Positions 33,950 to 45,819 of a stretch of 62,890 bases of DNA are shown here, one piece after another; positions within the stretch are counted from its first letter, which is position 1, and the number at the start of each line of letters is the position of its first letter. The notes below the pieces were generated by a model that had not been told where the DNA came from, made no database searches, and was given only the letters and a program-made list of their open reading frames with translations. The stretch spans positions 1 through 62,890 of the forward strand of contig MCFG01000390.1 in NCBI GenBank assembly GCA_002104895.1, written 5' to 3'. Both the position numbers and the translations under genes were made by a program. The DNA comes from Anaeromyces robustus (taxonomy: Eukaryota; Neocallimastigomycota; Neocallimastigomycetes; Neocallimastigales; Neocallimastigaceae).

Positions 33950-36900
33950 ACGTCTCTAATGTCTCTACAAAAGCTAAAATATTACTTGACTCTGGATCAC
34001 AACTCAGCCTTATGGATATATACTTTGCCAAAGAAAATAATATTCCTTATACTACAGAAAGTAGTCTTCCTAAAATCTCAGGAATCGGAGGCAATCAATC
34101 AATTCTTGGTGAAACAGACCCAATATCAATTAAATATAAAGATCACATTTGTAAAGTAAAATTTTATATACTCGATCTTCCTTCCTATTGTGCTATATTA
34201 GGTACAGATTGGCTATCAATTCATAACCCCACTATAGATTTTGCTTCAAGAGAATTATCCTTTAAATCAAAACATTGTATCTCAAATTGTTTAGTATTAC
34301 CAAGTTCTTTTACTACTTATGTACCTCCCACTAAAGACAACATTAATGACAACAAAACCTCCAAAGAAGAAAACGACAAAATCAACAGATCATTACCAGC
34401 AAAACTTATCCCATTCAAGGACGTTTTCAGTGAAATTTATGCAAAAGAATTACCTCCTCATAGAGATTATGACTGTGAAATAAATCTACTACCAAACACT
34501 CAATTATTCTACGGTCCAATTTATCCATTAACTGAAAAGGAATCAATCACACTCAAAGAATACATTAAAGAAAATTTAAAAAACGGCTTCATTAGAAAAT
34601 CCAAATCTCCTGGTGGTGCTCCCGTTTTCTTTGTACTCAAGAAAAATGGTGAATTAAGAATGGTTGTAGATTATCGACATTTAAACGATATCACTATACC
34701 CGACTCCTATCCATTACCACTAATTAACAATATGTTAGAAAGCTTAAGGAATGGAAAAGTATTTTCAAAACTCGACCTCCGTTCAGCGTATAATTTAGTC
34801 AGGATTAAAGAAGGAGATGAATACAAAACCGCTTTCACATGCAAATATGGACATTTTGAATACTTAGTCATGCCTTTCGGATTAAAGAATGCTCCCGCAG
34901 TTTTTCAACATTTTATTAATGACATTTTGGAAGATACAATTGGAGTCTTCATATTTTGCTACATAGATGATATAATTATATTCTCCCCTGATATGAAGTC
35001 ACATTACGAACACCTTTCGGAAGTTCTTAGCAGACTTAGAAATGCAGGATTATTTGCAAAACTAGAGAAATGCGAATTCTGTGTTCCTTATTTAGACTTC
35101 CTTGGTCATAGAATCTCTGGTGACGGCATTTTCATGGACCCCAAAAAAGTTTCTTCTATTTTAGAATGGCCCGTTCCATTAAACGTAAAACAACTGCAAT
35201 CATTCCTGGGTTTAACAAACTATTACAGAAGATTTATTCCTGGTTTCGCTGCTATTACTCATCTTTTACACTCATTATTAAAAAAGAATATAAAGTTCGT
35301 CTGGTCAAACAAAGCTCAAGATGCCTTTGATGAATTAAAATCAAAATTTTCTTCCGCTCCTGTCCTAGCTTATCCAAATCGTGACTTACCCTTCTTAGTT
35401 GAAACCGATAATAGTAACTTTGCGATTGGAGCTATTCTTTCACAAACTGCGTCTACTGACAATAAAATTCATCCTGTTGCTTTCTTTTCGAGATCACTTA
35501 CTACTACAAAAAAGAATTACCCAATCTATGATAAAGAACTCTTAGCTATCGTAGAATCTCTAGAACACTGGAGACATCTTTTAAAAGGCACCTCAAAACC
35601 ATTCACAATCTTTTCTGACCACCGAAATTTATTGTACCAAAAGAAACCTGAGAAAATGTCACAAAGACTTGTTCGTTGGGCCTTATTCCTTTCTGAATTT
35701 AATTTTAAAATAACTTATCGCTCTGGATCAACAAATGGTAAAGCCGATGCTCTTTCGACCTGGTTACGCTTCAAGTAAAGAAGAATTAGATAGCGATATC
35801 CCTTTCACAGTACTTCGCCCTGAAAACTTTTGCAATATCAGTTCTTTTGCTTCCTTGAATGATCAAATACTTCTTGAATATAAAAATGATGAATTCTATA
35901 ATGAAACAATTAAAAAACTCAATTCTGGACAAACAAATAACTTCTCTTTAATTAATAACTTTCTTCTATACAAAAATAAAATTTATGTTCCCGCTAATTG
36001 TATATCCGCTGTTCTCAATATTTGTCATGACTCCCCTTCTGCTGGTCATTTTGGAATTAAGAAAACTGCTTCTCTTGTTAATAGTGATTTTTGGTGGCAT
36101 TCTATGAATACTGACATTAAAGACTATGTTCGATCTTGTGATACTTGTTGTCGTTCTAAAGACTTTAGGCATAAACCTTATGGCTTCTTAAATCCTCTTG
36201 AAACTCCTAATCACCCCTGGTCTTCAATTTCAATGGACTTTATAACCGATCTTCCTTCCTCTAATGGATTTACTTGTATACTTGTTGTTCTCGACAGATT
36301 CACTAAAATGGGACATTTTATTTCTTTCCCTAATGTTCCCTCTGCCGAAGACACTGCTTCTGCCTTCATTAACTCTATCTTTCGTCTTCATGGATTACCA
36401 GATGAAATTCTTTCAGATAGAGGTACTCAATTCACATCAAAATTCTGGACTGCAATTTGTAATTCTCTCAAAATTTCTATGAAACTGTCTTCTCCATTTC
36501 ATCATCAAACCAATGGTCTGACGGAGAGGGTGAACTCCGTTATTGAACAGTTTCTCAGATGTTATTCAAACTATAAGGGTACTAATTGGTATGATTACTT
36601 ATCTTTAGCCGAATTCTGTTATAATAATACAGTCCAAGAATCTTTAAAACACTCTCCTTTCTACGCAAACTACGGATACAACCCAAGGTTTTCCCCGGCA
36701 ATCCCTAGTTCAATAGATGTCCCTCGTGCAGACGAATTTACAAAAAACTTATCAGAATTATTTAAACAACTCAAAGAAAATTTAAATGAAGCCATAAAGA
36801 AACAAGAAAAATTCGCAAACCAACACAGAATGAAACCTCCCGAATTCAAGGTTAACGACAAAGTTTGGATAAATAGTTCCCTACTAATTCGAAACAAGAA

Positions 36901-37261
36901 TAAGAAATTAAAACCTAGAAAAATAGGACCTTACCGAATTCTGGAAAAAGTATCTCTTGTATCCTACAAAATCGAATTCCCAAAAAATATTCGTATTCAT
37001 CTGATTATCCACGTCTCCGAACTTGAACCCTTCTACGAAGATAAATTTAATAGAAAAAAGGAACCACCACTACCAATTATAGTAAACGAAGAAGAAGAAT
37101 ACGAAGTAGAAGAAATCCTTGATAAAAGGAAACATTATGGTAAAATTCAATACCTCATTAAATGGAAAGGTTACCCAATATCAGAAGCTTCATGGGAACC
37201 AGAATCAAATTCAAATTGTCCAGAACTACTCAAAAAATTCAATAAATCAAATAAAAAATAA
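33950..37261 (+). pseudogene. element D pol: protease to chromodomain
   Basis: Protease (LLDSGSQLSL), RT (SKLDLRSAYNL, MPFGLKNAPAVFQHF, YIDDIIIFSP), RNase H (SDHRNLLYQKK), integrase (HDSPSAGHFG zinc part; MDFITDLP, SDRGTQFTS and HHQTNGLTERVNS core), the GPY module and chromodomain (EEYEVEEILDKRKHYG, LIKWKGYP). Closest to B among the elements here. Fossil, with few breaks. Confidence 0.88.
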
Positions 37262-37629
37262 AGAAAAAACTTAGATTTTAAAAATGAATCTTAAACACTT
37301 TATTAATTATTAATATCACTATAAAAAATTTAAATATTATTTACTTTATTAATATCAAATTTATTCTATTACTATAGTCAAAATATATTTATACTTAGTT
37401 TAAAATTTAGTTAGTTTTATTACTATTAAAATATTATAACCTATTAATATCAATATTCATGTAATTCTATTATTAATATCATGTAATTTTATTATAAATA
37501 TCATGTAATTCTTTATTATTATTATCAATATTTTTATCATTATACAAACTCGAAATTTTACACAAAATTATTTATAATTATTAATAAAAAATTTTCTGGT
37601 ATAGTTTAGCCTAATTTTGAGATTCGTCT
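37262..37629 (+). other. 3' UTR of element D, first part
   Basis: AT-rich, with repeated TTAATATCA-type words like those in the 3' UTRs of A and B. It ends with the left half of the pre-PPT hairpin (GATTCG, 37621-37626), which the L2 solo LTR splits. Confidence 0.6.
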
Positions 37630-38953
37630 TGTTAAATGTGGGTAGATTTTGTTTAATAATGGTCAGGTCAAGATGTTTAATTAATAACAAAATAACTAAT
37701 TAAACAAATATATAATTGATAGGCAAATTTTTATAACACAACAAAATAATTAATTAAAAGAACACTTTTTAAAATAATTAAGTTTTATAATAATATTTTT
37801 TATTAATAATTAATTAAGAAAAGTTTAAATAATAATTAGATTATTAAGTCATTAATTCTAAGTTAGTTAATAATCTTACAAAGATTATAAGGAATTGTAA
37901 TTTCAATCCTATTTATACTTTTTCTAAATTTAATAATTATTAATACATTTAATTATTATAATCTATTGATAATATATTTATACATGTATAATTTTAAATA
38001 AAATATATGAATAAAATAATATTGATAAAAATCTAACTATATAAAACTAATATAAAACTATATAAACTATTAATAAATTTAATGATAAGAATTATAATCT
38101 AAGATTTAGATTTATAACTATTTTAATTATTTAACTAATTAACTATTTAATTATTTAATTGTTTAGTATACTATTTAATTATTTATCTATATATTAATTA
38201 TTTTTATCTTTGGATTTTTATAATCTTTTCTGTATAATTAATTAAAGATAAAATGGGATATTTTAATTATTTAAGATCTTAAGTAAATTTTAAATTTTTT
38301 GAGATTTTTTGGAATTCTAAGAATTTCTGTAAATTAATATAATAATCAACTATTCTAATTTTTATAAAAATAATTAACAATTATTATAATATATGATATA
38401 AATTATTATTATTATTCTAATTAATATTTTATAAATTATTTGAAGGCGTTTTCTGTATATCTGAATAATTATTATTATTATAAATTATAATATAATTATT
38501 GAAATAAAAAGATTTTATCTATATAAAATTTTATAATTATTTATTTATGGATCCTTATAAATATTTAATTATATTTTTATATTGTATAAACCTTTAAAGT
38601 CCAATATCTCGCCAACCAGTGGTCCAAATGGGCTGAAATTCAGATATGTTGTAGCTCTTGAGCAGAGCTTCTCAATGAGCATAATATCAAAGCGAAGCGG
38701 AGGAAATCTTCAATATTTGGTGAGTTATCGTTATTTTTCTTCGTATTATTTTTACTATAATCTTAAGGGTTAAATTAAGATGATTAATATTTACTTAATT
38801 TGTCCAAACCCTTTACAATATCAATTTAAATACTTTTTAATACTTATTTATTTTATTGAAAATCGAATTTTAAGTGATTTAGTCAATAACGAATTTTAAA
38901 TGTAATTGATCTATTAGTGAATTTCAATTTTAAATCTACTAGTATTCGCGACA
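37630..38953 (-). repeat. solo LTR, family L2
   Basis: 1324 bp with the TSD CGTCT (37625-37629 and 38954-38958). Nearly the same sequence as 29013-30332. It inserted into the loop of the D hairpin, just before the polypurine tract. Confidence 0.92.
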
Positions 38954-38984
38954 CGTCTGGTATCCGAATCCTAGAGGAGGACCA

Positions 38985-39583
38985 TGTAACGAAACTCAGA
39001 ATTAGTAAAATAGTAACCATGGTCTAGTGGTCAGACACTAGAACCATCAGGCCGAACCTCTCAGGTTCGACTCTCACTCTTTCCAATTTTGAAAAAAATT
39101 TTATTTTAAAAATTTATTATCAAAATTTTCTATACTTTTCCTTGTTGTAGAAACTACTCGAATTTAATCGATAAAATCTTATCGATTAAATTCTAAAAGA
39201 TTCTAGTTTTTCTTTTTATCTTAAATTTTATTTATCCGAGATTCATTTTAAATCAAAAAATCTAAGTTTCTAGAACTTTTAATACTTTTTACAAAGGAAA
39301 ACTATTTTTCCGTAAAAAGTATAAATACGTGTAAAATTTCGACTAAAGAAATATTTTTTCTTCGCGTTTTTATTAACTAGTTAAATAAGTAATTCAAAAT
39401 ATTACACTAACTAATCAATAAATTATTATATTTTAAATTTAATAAAAAATTAATAAAACAATTTAATATAAAACATATTTTTAATCCTCGTGTTGGCTTT
39501 CAAATTTTTGTGTGCTTTATTTCATCCTTTTGAATTACTTAAGGCTTGCGGACCTATTGTCCTACTTCAACCCCAACATTACA
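38985..39583 (+). repeat. 3' LTR of element D
   Basis: 599 bp, TGTAACGAAACTC...CAACATTACA. It has an A-box (39020-39033, TGGTCTAGTGGTCA) and B-box (39064-39073, GGTTCGACTC) 44 nt apart, a TATA box (39320-39327) and the candidate RNA start GCGTTTTTATT at 39364-39374, the same layout as A and B. Confidence 0.9.
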
Positions 39584-40004
39584 TATACTAATTTATTTAT
39601 ATTTAATTCTATTTATTTACGGACTATCTAACTAACTAAACTTTATTATTTAATAAATTTATTTATTATTTCTAAAAATAGAAATTTTAAATTAACTATT
39701 AAAACTAAGACTAAATAATTTCAATTGAGTTCATTTATTATTTATTTATTATTCTAATATTAATAATATATTTATTATATATTTTAAATTTAAAAACAAT
39801 GAAAAATTTTATAAATTAAAAGTGAAAAAATTAATATTTCACAAAATAAATTAATAATTTATTTTGTTTTGAACTTTATTTAATTGATTTAAATTATTGT
39901 TTCACAATAATTTTACAGAAATATTTTTTTTGTAATTCAGTCAATTGAAAAGTGGCTGAATTTTCAATTAAAGATATTATAGTGTGGCGCATAATATCTT
40001 TACA

Positions 40005-41713
40005 ATGGATGAACACAACACATTACTCATGTTAAGACTGTCTTAAATATTTTATTAAAAAATGGATTATACTGTAAGTTAAAAAAATGTGAATTTTTTA
40101 AAAACCAAATTGAATTTTTAGGAGCCTATTCTTAGAATTCCTGACCACTCTCGACCATTTATTTTAGAAACCGATGCTAGCAATTTCGCAATTAGTGCGA
40201 TACTTTCACAATACGACGATAATAACGTTTTACATCCCTGCGCCTTTATGTCCAAAGGATTGAAAAATTCAGAAACAAGATATGATGTATATGATAAGGA
40301 ACTTCTCGCCATTATTGCCGCCCTTAAGGAATGGAGAAATCATTTACAAGGTGCAAAATTCCCTTTTAAGATTTATTGCGACCACCGTAATCTCAAGTTT
40401 CCTAAAAGAGCCGATTTATTATCTGATCGTCAAATTCGTTGGTACGAATTTTTATCAAAATTTAATTACGAAATTGTATAAAGAAATGGAACCTCAAATA
40501 AAAAGGCAGATATTTTATCTAGACGCCCAGATTTCTTTCTAGGACTTATTGCTTCCTCTGTTAATAACTGATTTTTTCGATAATATTAAAAATCTTTACT
40601 CAAGCAATTCGGAAATATTAAAGATTATTGAGTAATAAAAATAATAATAAAAATTTTGAATTAACGATATTTTATATTATAATTATAGGATTTATTTGCC
40701 TAAGGAACTTCGCTATGACATTATTAATCAATATCATTCCAATCCTGTAGCTGGACATTTTAGCAACAAGAAAACAGAAGAATTACTCGCAAGATATTAC
40801 TATTGGCCAAATTTAAATAAAGATGTCGGTATTTTTGTACAAAATTGTATTCGCTGCGCCACAACTAAAGATAAAAATCATGCGCCATACGGACTTGTTC
40901 AATTATCTGATACTCCTTCCAAACCATGGACTCATGTTAATGTCGATTTTCTCACTGATCTTCCACCATCCTCTGGTTTTGACTCTATTATGACTGTATC
41001 CGACCAATTTAGTAAAATGGTTCACTTTATTCCTGTTTCTGGTACTCCGTCCGCCGAAGATGTTGCCAATTTATTCATGAAACATATTTTCTCTTTACAT
41101 GGATTACCTGCTTCTATTACATCGGATCGAGGAAGTCAATTTACCTCCCGATTTTGGAAAAAACTTTTAGATGTTAATTGCCTTTACTCGACTGTTCATC
41201 ACCATCAAAGTAATGGTCAAGCGGAATGGTATTGTTTCCCAAGTTTTACGCTGTATTACATTCGATAAACCAGTACTTTGGACTTATTACTTACCACTTG
41301 TTGAATTTGCAATTAATAATTCAGTTAATTCTACTACTTCTCAATCACCATTTGAAATTGTTTATGGCTATAAACTTAATTTTGATCCTTTTGTTTCCTC
41401 TCAGCATGCTTCTAATATTGCAGAATATACTACCTTAGATTGGTCAAGCCACTTTAATAAAATTTACAATATTATTAATAAAAATAAATTAATTTACAAA
41501 CAACAAGCTGATAAAAAACGCTCTACAGGCCCTGATTTTAATGTTAATGACTATGTATGGCTGAATTTTGTTCCCTCCTCAAGAAAATCTAAAAAATTCG
41601 ACTTAAGACGTTTTGGCCCCTACAAAATTATTGAAATGTTATCACCGGTCACTGCTAAACAAGAACTCCCTTCCGGTTCAAGATTCTCGAAATCGTTCAC
41701 ATTGAACGATTAG
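40005..41713 (+). pseudogene. element E, RT end, RNase H and integrase
   Basis: Continues the RT begun at 28652: RT end (KTVLNILLKNGLYC), RNase H (LETDASNFAI, YDKELLAIIAALKEWRNH, CDHRNLKF), integrase zinc part (HSNPVAGHFSNKKT, CIRCATTKDK), core (VDFLTDLPPSS, SDRGSQFTS) and a GPYKI module near the end. It ends without an obvious chromodomain. Fossil; several breaks. Confidence 0.85.
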
Positions 41714-41725
41714 AAAAATTTCATT

Positions 41726-41758
41726 AGTCGTCTGGAATCCGACTTTGGAGGAAGACCG
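41726..41758 (+). other. hairpin and polypurine tract of element E
   Basis: Stem AGTCG/CGACT (41726-41730 and 41740-41744) with loop TCTGGAATC, then TTTGGAGGAAGACCG abutting a new LTR at 41759. It has the same layout as in A, B and D but a different stem sequence. Confidence 0.75.
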
Positions 41759-42290
41759 TGTCAATAATATATTAATAAATATAATAAAATTATTTTTTAT
41801 TTAATAATAATAATAATTAAAATTTATTTCAAGCCTTAAAAATAGTTTAAGAATAATTTAAATATTTTATCAATTTTTATTATTAATAATTAGAATATTT
41901 TAGAAATTATTTTATTTCTGTAAAAATAACAATTATTAATGTATTAATAATATTTTTATGCTTTTAGTAATTAATTATTTTCTATTACTAATAATTCATT
42001 TTCTATTAGTAATATTAGTTAGTTTATTTATATAGCTTAAATTAGAAAAAAATATAAATATGAAGAAAAATCACTTTTATATTTTTTCTTCATAAAAGAG
42101 AATATTATCTGAATAATCTAAATTAAAGATTTAACCATAATCTTTATTAATTAATTTTTATATCGAATAATTAGAAATAATTTATAAATTTAATTACTAT
42201 TTAACCTTAATAATAATATTCTTAAACTAAATTTTAAAAAAAAAAAAAAAAAAAAAAAATTATTACAAGCCACGTTAAACAACTTTCAGC
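41759..42290 (+). repeat. 3' LTR of element E (right end uncertain)
   Basis: Starts TGTCAATAATATATT directly after the polypurine tract. It has a TATA-like AATATAAATATG near 42050. An A run lies at about 42239-42260. I could not fix the CA end because no second copy is in the window. Confidence 0.6.
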
Positions 42291-42329
42291 CTATTTCGTT
42301 TGTTTTACCTTTTGATAATACATAAGAAA

Positions 42330-42660
42330 AAAGAATTTACTATATATATATATAAGGAAAAAAAAATTTATTATATACATAAGAAAAAAAATATTATTTA
42401 TATAAGAAAAAAAATATTATTATGTATATATAAGAAAAAAAATATTATTATGTATATATATAAACAAGAAAAAAAAATTCTATTATAAACAAAAAAAAAT
42501 TATTATATATATATAAAGTAAACAAAAAAAATTTATTTTATTATATATAAACATAAAAATTTATTTATATATATATATATATGAAGTAAACAAAAAAAAA
42601 AAATTTATTTATTTTATTAATATGTAAAAAATTTTTTTTATATATTAATTTAATTTTTTT
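42330..42660. repeat. low-complexity tandem repeat
   Basis: Imperfect units of ATATATAAG followed by A runs and TATTATTAT. The frame through it is a composition artefact. Confidence 0.7.
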
Positions 42661-43113
42661 TCTCGAGATGTGTTCAGATGCAAAAATTTGAATACTTACT
42701 TATGAAATAATTTCAAGATGTAAATTAAATAATTTAATTATTTTTTGATTTACTATACCATAGATAAATTTTTTAATTTACTCGATATGTATTATGTATT
42801 TAAATGATAGAATTTAAATACTTTATATACTTATATTAAAAAATTTTTTATTGTACTACACACTTATAGATAAATTTTTATTTTATTAGAATATCTTTAT
42901 TAGATAGATAGATACTTATATTTTATTAATTTAAGAAATTTTTTTTACTATATATATAATGTTTTAATGTAAGTACGTAATATAAGTATTACGTCTACTA
43001 ATACGATTTTCATATATAAGAAATTCCTTTTTCGGAAGCGAGTTCCTTTTATGGGAAAAGTAGTACATTATACATATTAAATTACGTGGAGTATTACGTT
43101 TTGTAATGCCGAT

Positions 43114-44245
43114 CACGTAATTAACTTAGACTATTTTCGAAAAACTATTTTATATATAATATAGAGAGAGTGAAACATATGTAAATATTATCTTAATTTC
43201 TCATAAGCAAGAAAAGTGATAATATTTATGTTCTTTGGGAATAATTGTGTAAATTATTCGTTTTACACAAAATTTGTTTTATTAAAAACACAATAAAAAT
43301 TGTTTTATTATTAAAATGTTTTATTAATTTTTTTTATTTGAAATAAATTTTTAAAAATTAATTAAAATTAAAAATATGACTATTCTAATGATTATTTGTT
43401 TTAATCTTTTGAATATTATTATAATTTTTATTATTTAAAAATTATTAAACTAAACTATTTTAAAAACTAAACTATGTTTTAATTTTATTATGACTAATTC
43501 TAAGTTGTAATTAGCAAAGAATTAATTACATGAAATATTTACAGTTATTTATATTTTTCTTGAAAATTAAACTATTTACAATAAAAGGAAATAAAAAATA
43601 ATTATTTACAATAAAATAATTAATAAAATAAACAAATAGAATAAAATAATAAATATAAAATATTAATAAAAGAATTATCTAGAATATAGAAAATAATTAA
43701 TGTATTAATAAAAGAAGTATTTAGAATAATAAAATAAACAAGTTTGTTTATTAATTTTAATAAAATTAGTTTTTATTTTTAATTTAGAATTATTATTATA
43801 TTATAAAGAATAATTAAGAAATATTTTAAAGTCATGTTATATTATTAAAGTGTTTTAATTTATAATTTTATAATAATTATTAATAATAATATTTATTTTA
43901 TTTTATAAAAATATTAAAAACATTGTCTAAAATATTCATTTTGTGTTCTGTTTACTTTTAAAGTGTAATTTATTATTTTTATTAATAATAAAAGTAATTT
44001 CTCGAAGTAATGAATTTTATTTAATAATATTTATTAATTTAATTTTGATAAATTAAATTTTATTATATCTTTCTAGAAAAACTAAAGTTAATTTTGTTGT
44101 AGATTTTTGGTAAATTATTTAATTGCTCTTTAATAAGTTTTAGGTTATTTTTGATTTAACCTAAAACGTAAAGATTTGGATTGACCACTAGGTTATTGTA
44201 GGAAATTAATAATAAATAATATAATATATTAAATTATTTAAAACA
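43114..44245 (-). repeat. L3-like LTR sequence
   Basis: Candidate boundaries are TGTAATGCCGATCACG on the left and AAATTATTTAAAACA on the right; no matching TSD was found. It shares with 30389-31100 the hairpin near the left end (AAATATTATC/GATAATATTT), the TTATATTTTTCTTG word (minus-strand TATA) and the A-box-like ACCACTAGGTTATTGTAGG. Confidence 0.55.
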
Positions 44246-44750
44246 CTATTGATTATTCACTTAATTAATTAATAGAATTATTTAATTAATATATATTTGT
44301 TCATTTATTTATGGTTGATATTTATATTTTATTTATTATTAATTGGTTATTAATATCAACTCAAAGAGTCAAATAAAATAAAATACATGAATTTATATAT
44401 TCAAAAATCTATTCTAAATTATTACATGATTGGGCAAATTATTTAAAATAAGAATTATATAATTATTTAATTATTATTTTAATTAAATAAATATAATATT
44501 ATGAACTAGATAAATTATTATATTGAAATAAATTTATTTAAATTAATATTTAAATAAATTTATTTCAATAAATATATATTATTAAGTAAATTATTATTTA
44601 ATAATGGAGGAATGTATTTATTATTAATTAAATAAATATTATTATTCCAAGAGGTAGAGAGTAAGGTTCGAACCAGAGACAACCAACATAATAATAGAAG
44701 CAGGTAGAACTGAGCCTAATTGGTAGCCATAATGGATCCATATCATTACA
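44246..44750 (-). repeat. LTR-like sequence with a tRNA-like head
   Basis: On the minus strand it begins TGTAATGATATGGATCC at 44750. An A-box-like TAGGCTCAGTTC and a B-box GGTTCGAACC follow, 44 nt apart. The rest is AT-rich with no second copy seen, so the far boundary is open. Confidence 0.45.
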
Positions 44751-44794
44751 TAAAAATCAATCATTATAATTAATTATTATTTATTAATTTAATT

Positions 44795-45819
44795 ATTTAT
44801 CAAAGTAATACAAAATGGTAATATCTTAATTCTTTATAGAGAAGAAAGTGATATTACCTATGTATTTTTAGAATAACTGTCTAAGTTATTTTCTAGTAGA
44901 TTATAAATTTAAACACTAAAATTGTTTTATAAAAACATAAGTTTTATTATTAAGTTTAAAATATAAAATTTATTTATTAAAATTTATTAAATTTATTATT
45001 TATTAAATAGTAGTTTTTAATTTACTAAGCTATTTTATTATGATTATATATTTTAATCTAAGTAATTTATTCTAATAATTATTAATTCATTATTATATTT
45101 ATGACTAAGCTATTTATTAAAATAGTAGTGAAGAACTAATTACATAAAAATATTTACATGTATTTATATTTTTCTTTAAAATTAAACTATTTACAATAAT
45201 AAATAAAATAATACAAGTATTTATAAAAATAATAAATAAAATAAAAAAAGTAAAAATGTATAAAAATAATAATAAAAATAAATAATAAAAATAAATAATA
45301 TTATAAAATTATAAAAATAAACAGTTTATTTATTTATAAAGTAAATAAAATTAATTGTTATTTCTAATTTAGAAATGTTTGAGTGTAAAGAATATTTAAA
45401 AGTATTTAGAAAGTATTTTAAAAGTGTTTTTAGAAACTATTTTCGAGTCATATTATTTAATTAAAATATTTTAGAATCTTTTATTATTTTTATAATATTA
45501 ATTATAAATTGTTTATAATTTATATAAATTTAATATTTAATAATATTTTTAAGAATTGATTTACTTTGAGATAAAGATGATAAAGATATTGTTTAAGAAT
45601 ATATTTTATATTCTTATTGTTTTTATTAATATTATTAATTATTTTAAATGATGATTCAATATAATATTAAAATTTATTAATTATTTGAAGTTTAGAAAAT
45701 AATTATAATTAAAGTAAATTAATAATAAATTATAGAGAATAATAATAAATAAAGATTATTAGAATTTTTAAAAGTTAATATTATAATTAAAAGCAGTACA
45801 AAAATTTCATTATTTATCA
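44795..45819 (-). repeat. L3b repeat, copy 1
   Basis: About 1.03 kb, very similar to 54489-55548 in the same orientation. On the minus strand both start TGATAAATAATGAAATTTTT. Each has a minus-strand TATA (AAATATAAATACATG) and, near the plus-strand left end, a GGTAATATC/GATATTACC hairpin. Probably LTRs, but the outer flanks give no TSD. Confidence 0.6.

Larger units (their letters stand above)
30372..39583 (+). mobile_element. Ty3/Gypsy chromovirus D, broken, with nested LTRs
   Basis: The TSD TATAC is at 30367-30371 and 39584-39588, inside the L5 solo LTR. The 3' LTR (38985-39583) is present. Of the 5' LTR only the first 18 bp (TGTAACGAAACTCAGAAT) are recognisable, followed by an L3-like LTR sequence. 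The leader, gag and pol are on the plus strand. The leader carries a solo LTR (32225-32804) and the 3' UTR carries an L2 solo LTR (37630-38953). It is a fossil with a few breaks in gag-pol, intermediate in age between C and A/B. Confidence 0.88.
28829..40004 (-). repeat. solo LTR, family L5, split by later insertions
   Basis: The TSD ATGGA lies at 28824-28828 and 40005-40009. The LTR is present as 28829-29012, 30338-30371 and 39589-40004, about 634 bp in all, against about 623 bp for the related copy at 24254-24876. The gaps are an L2 solo LTR (29013-30332) and element D (30372-39583), each with its own 5-bp TSD. In its own orientation it starts at 40004 with TGTAAAGATATTATGCGCC. Confidence 0.85.

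Noticed and set aside
42300-42488. 62-codon Lys/Ile/Tyr-rich frame
   Set aside because: Composition artefact of an A-rich tandem repeat.
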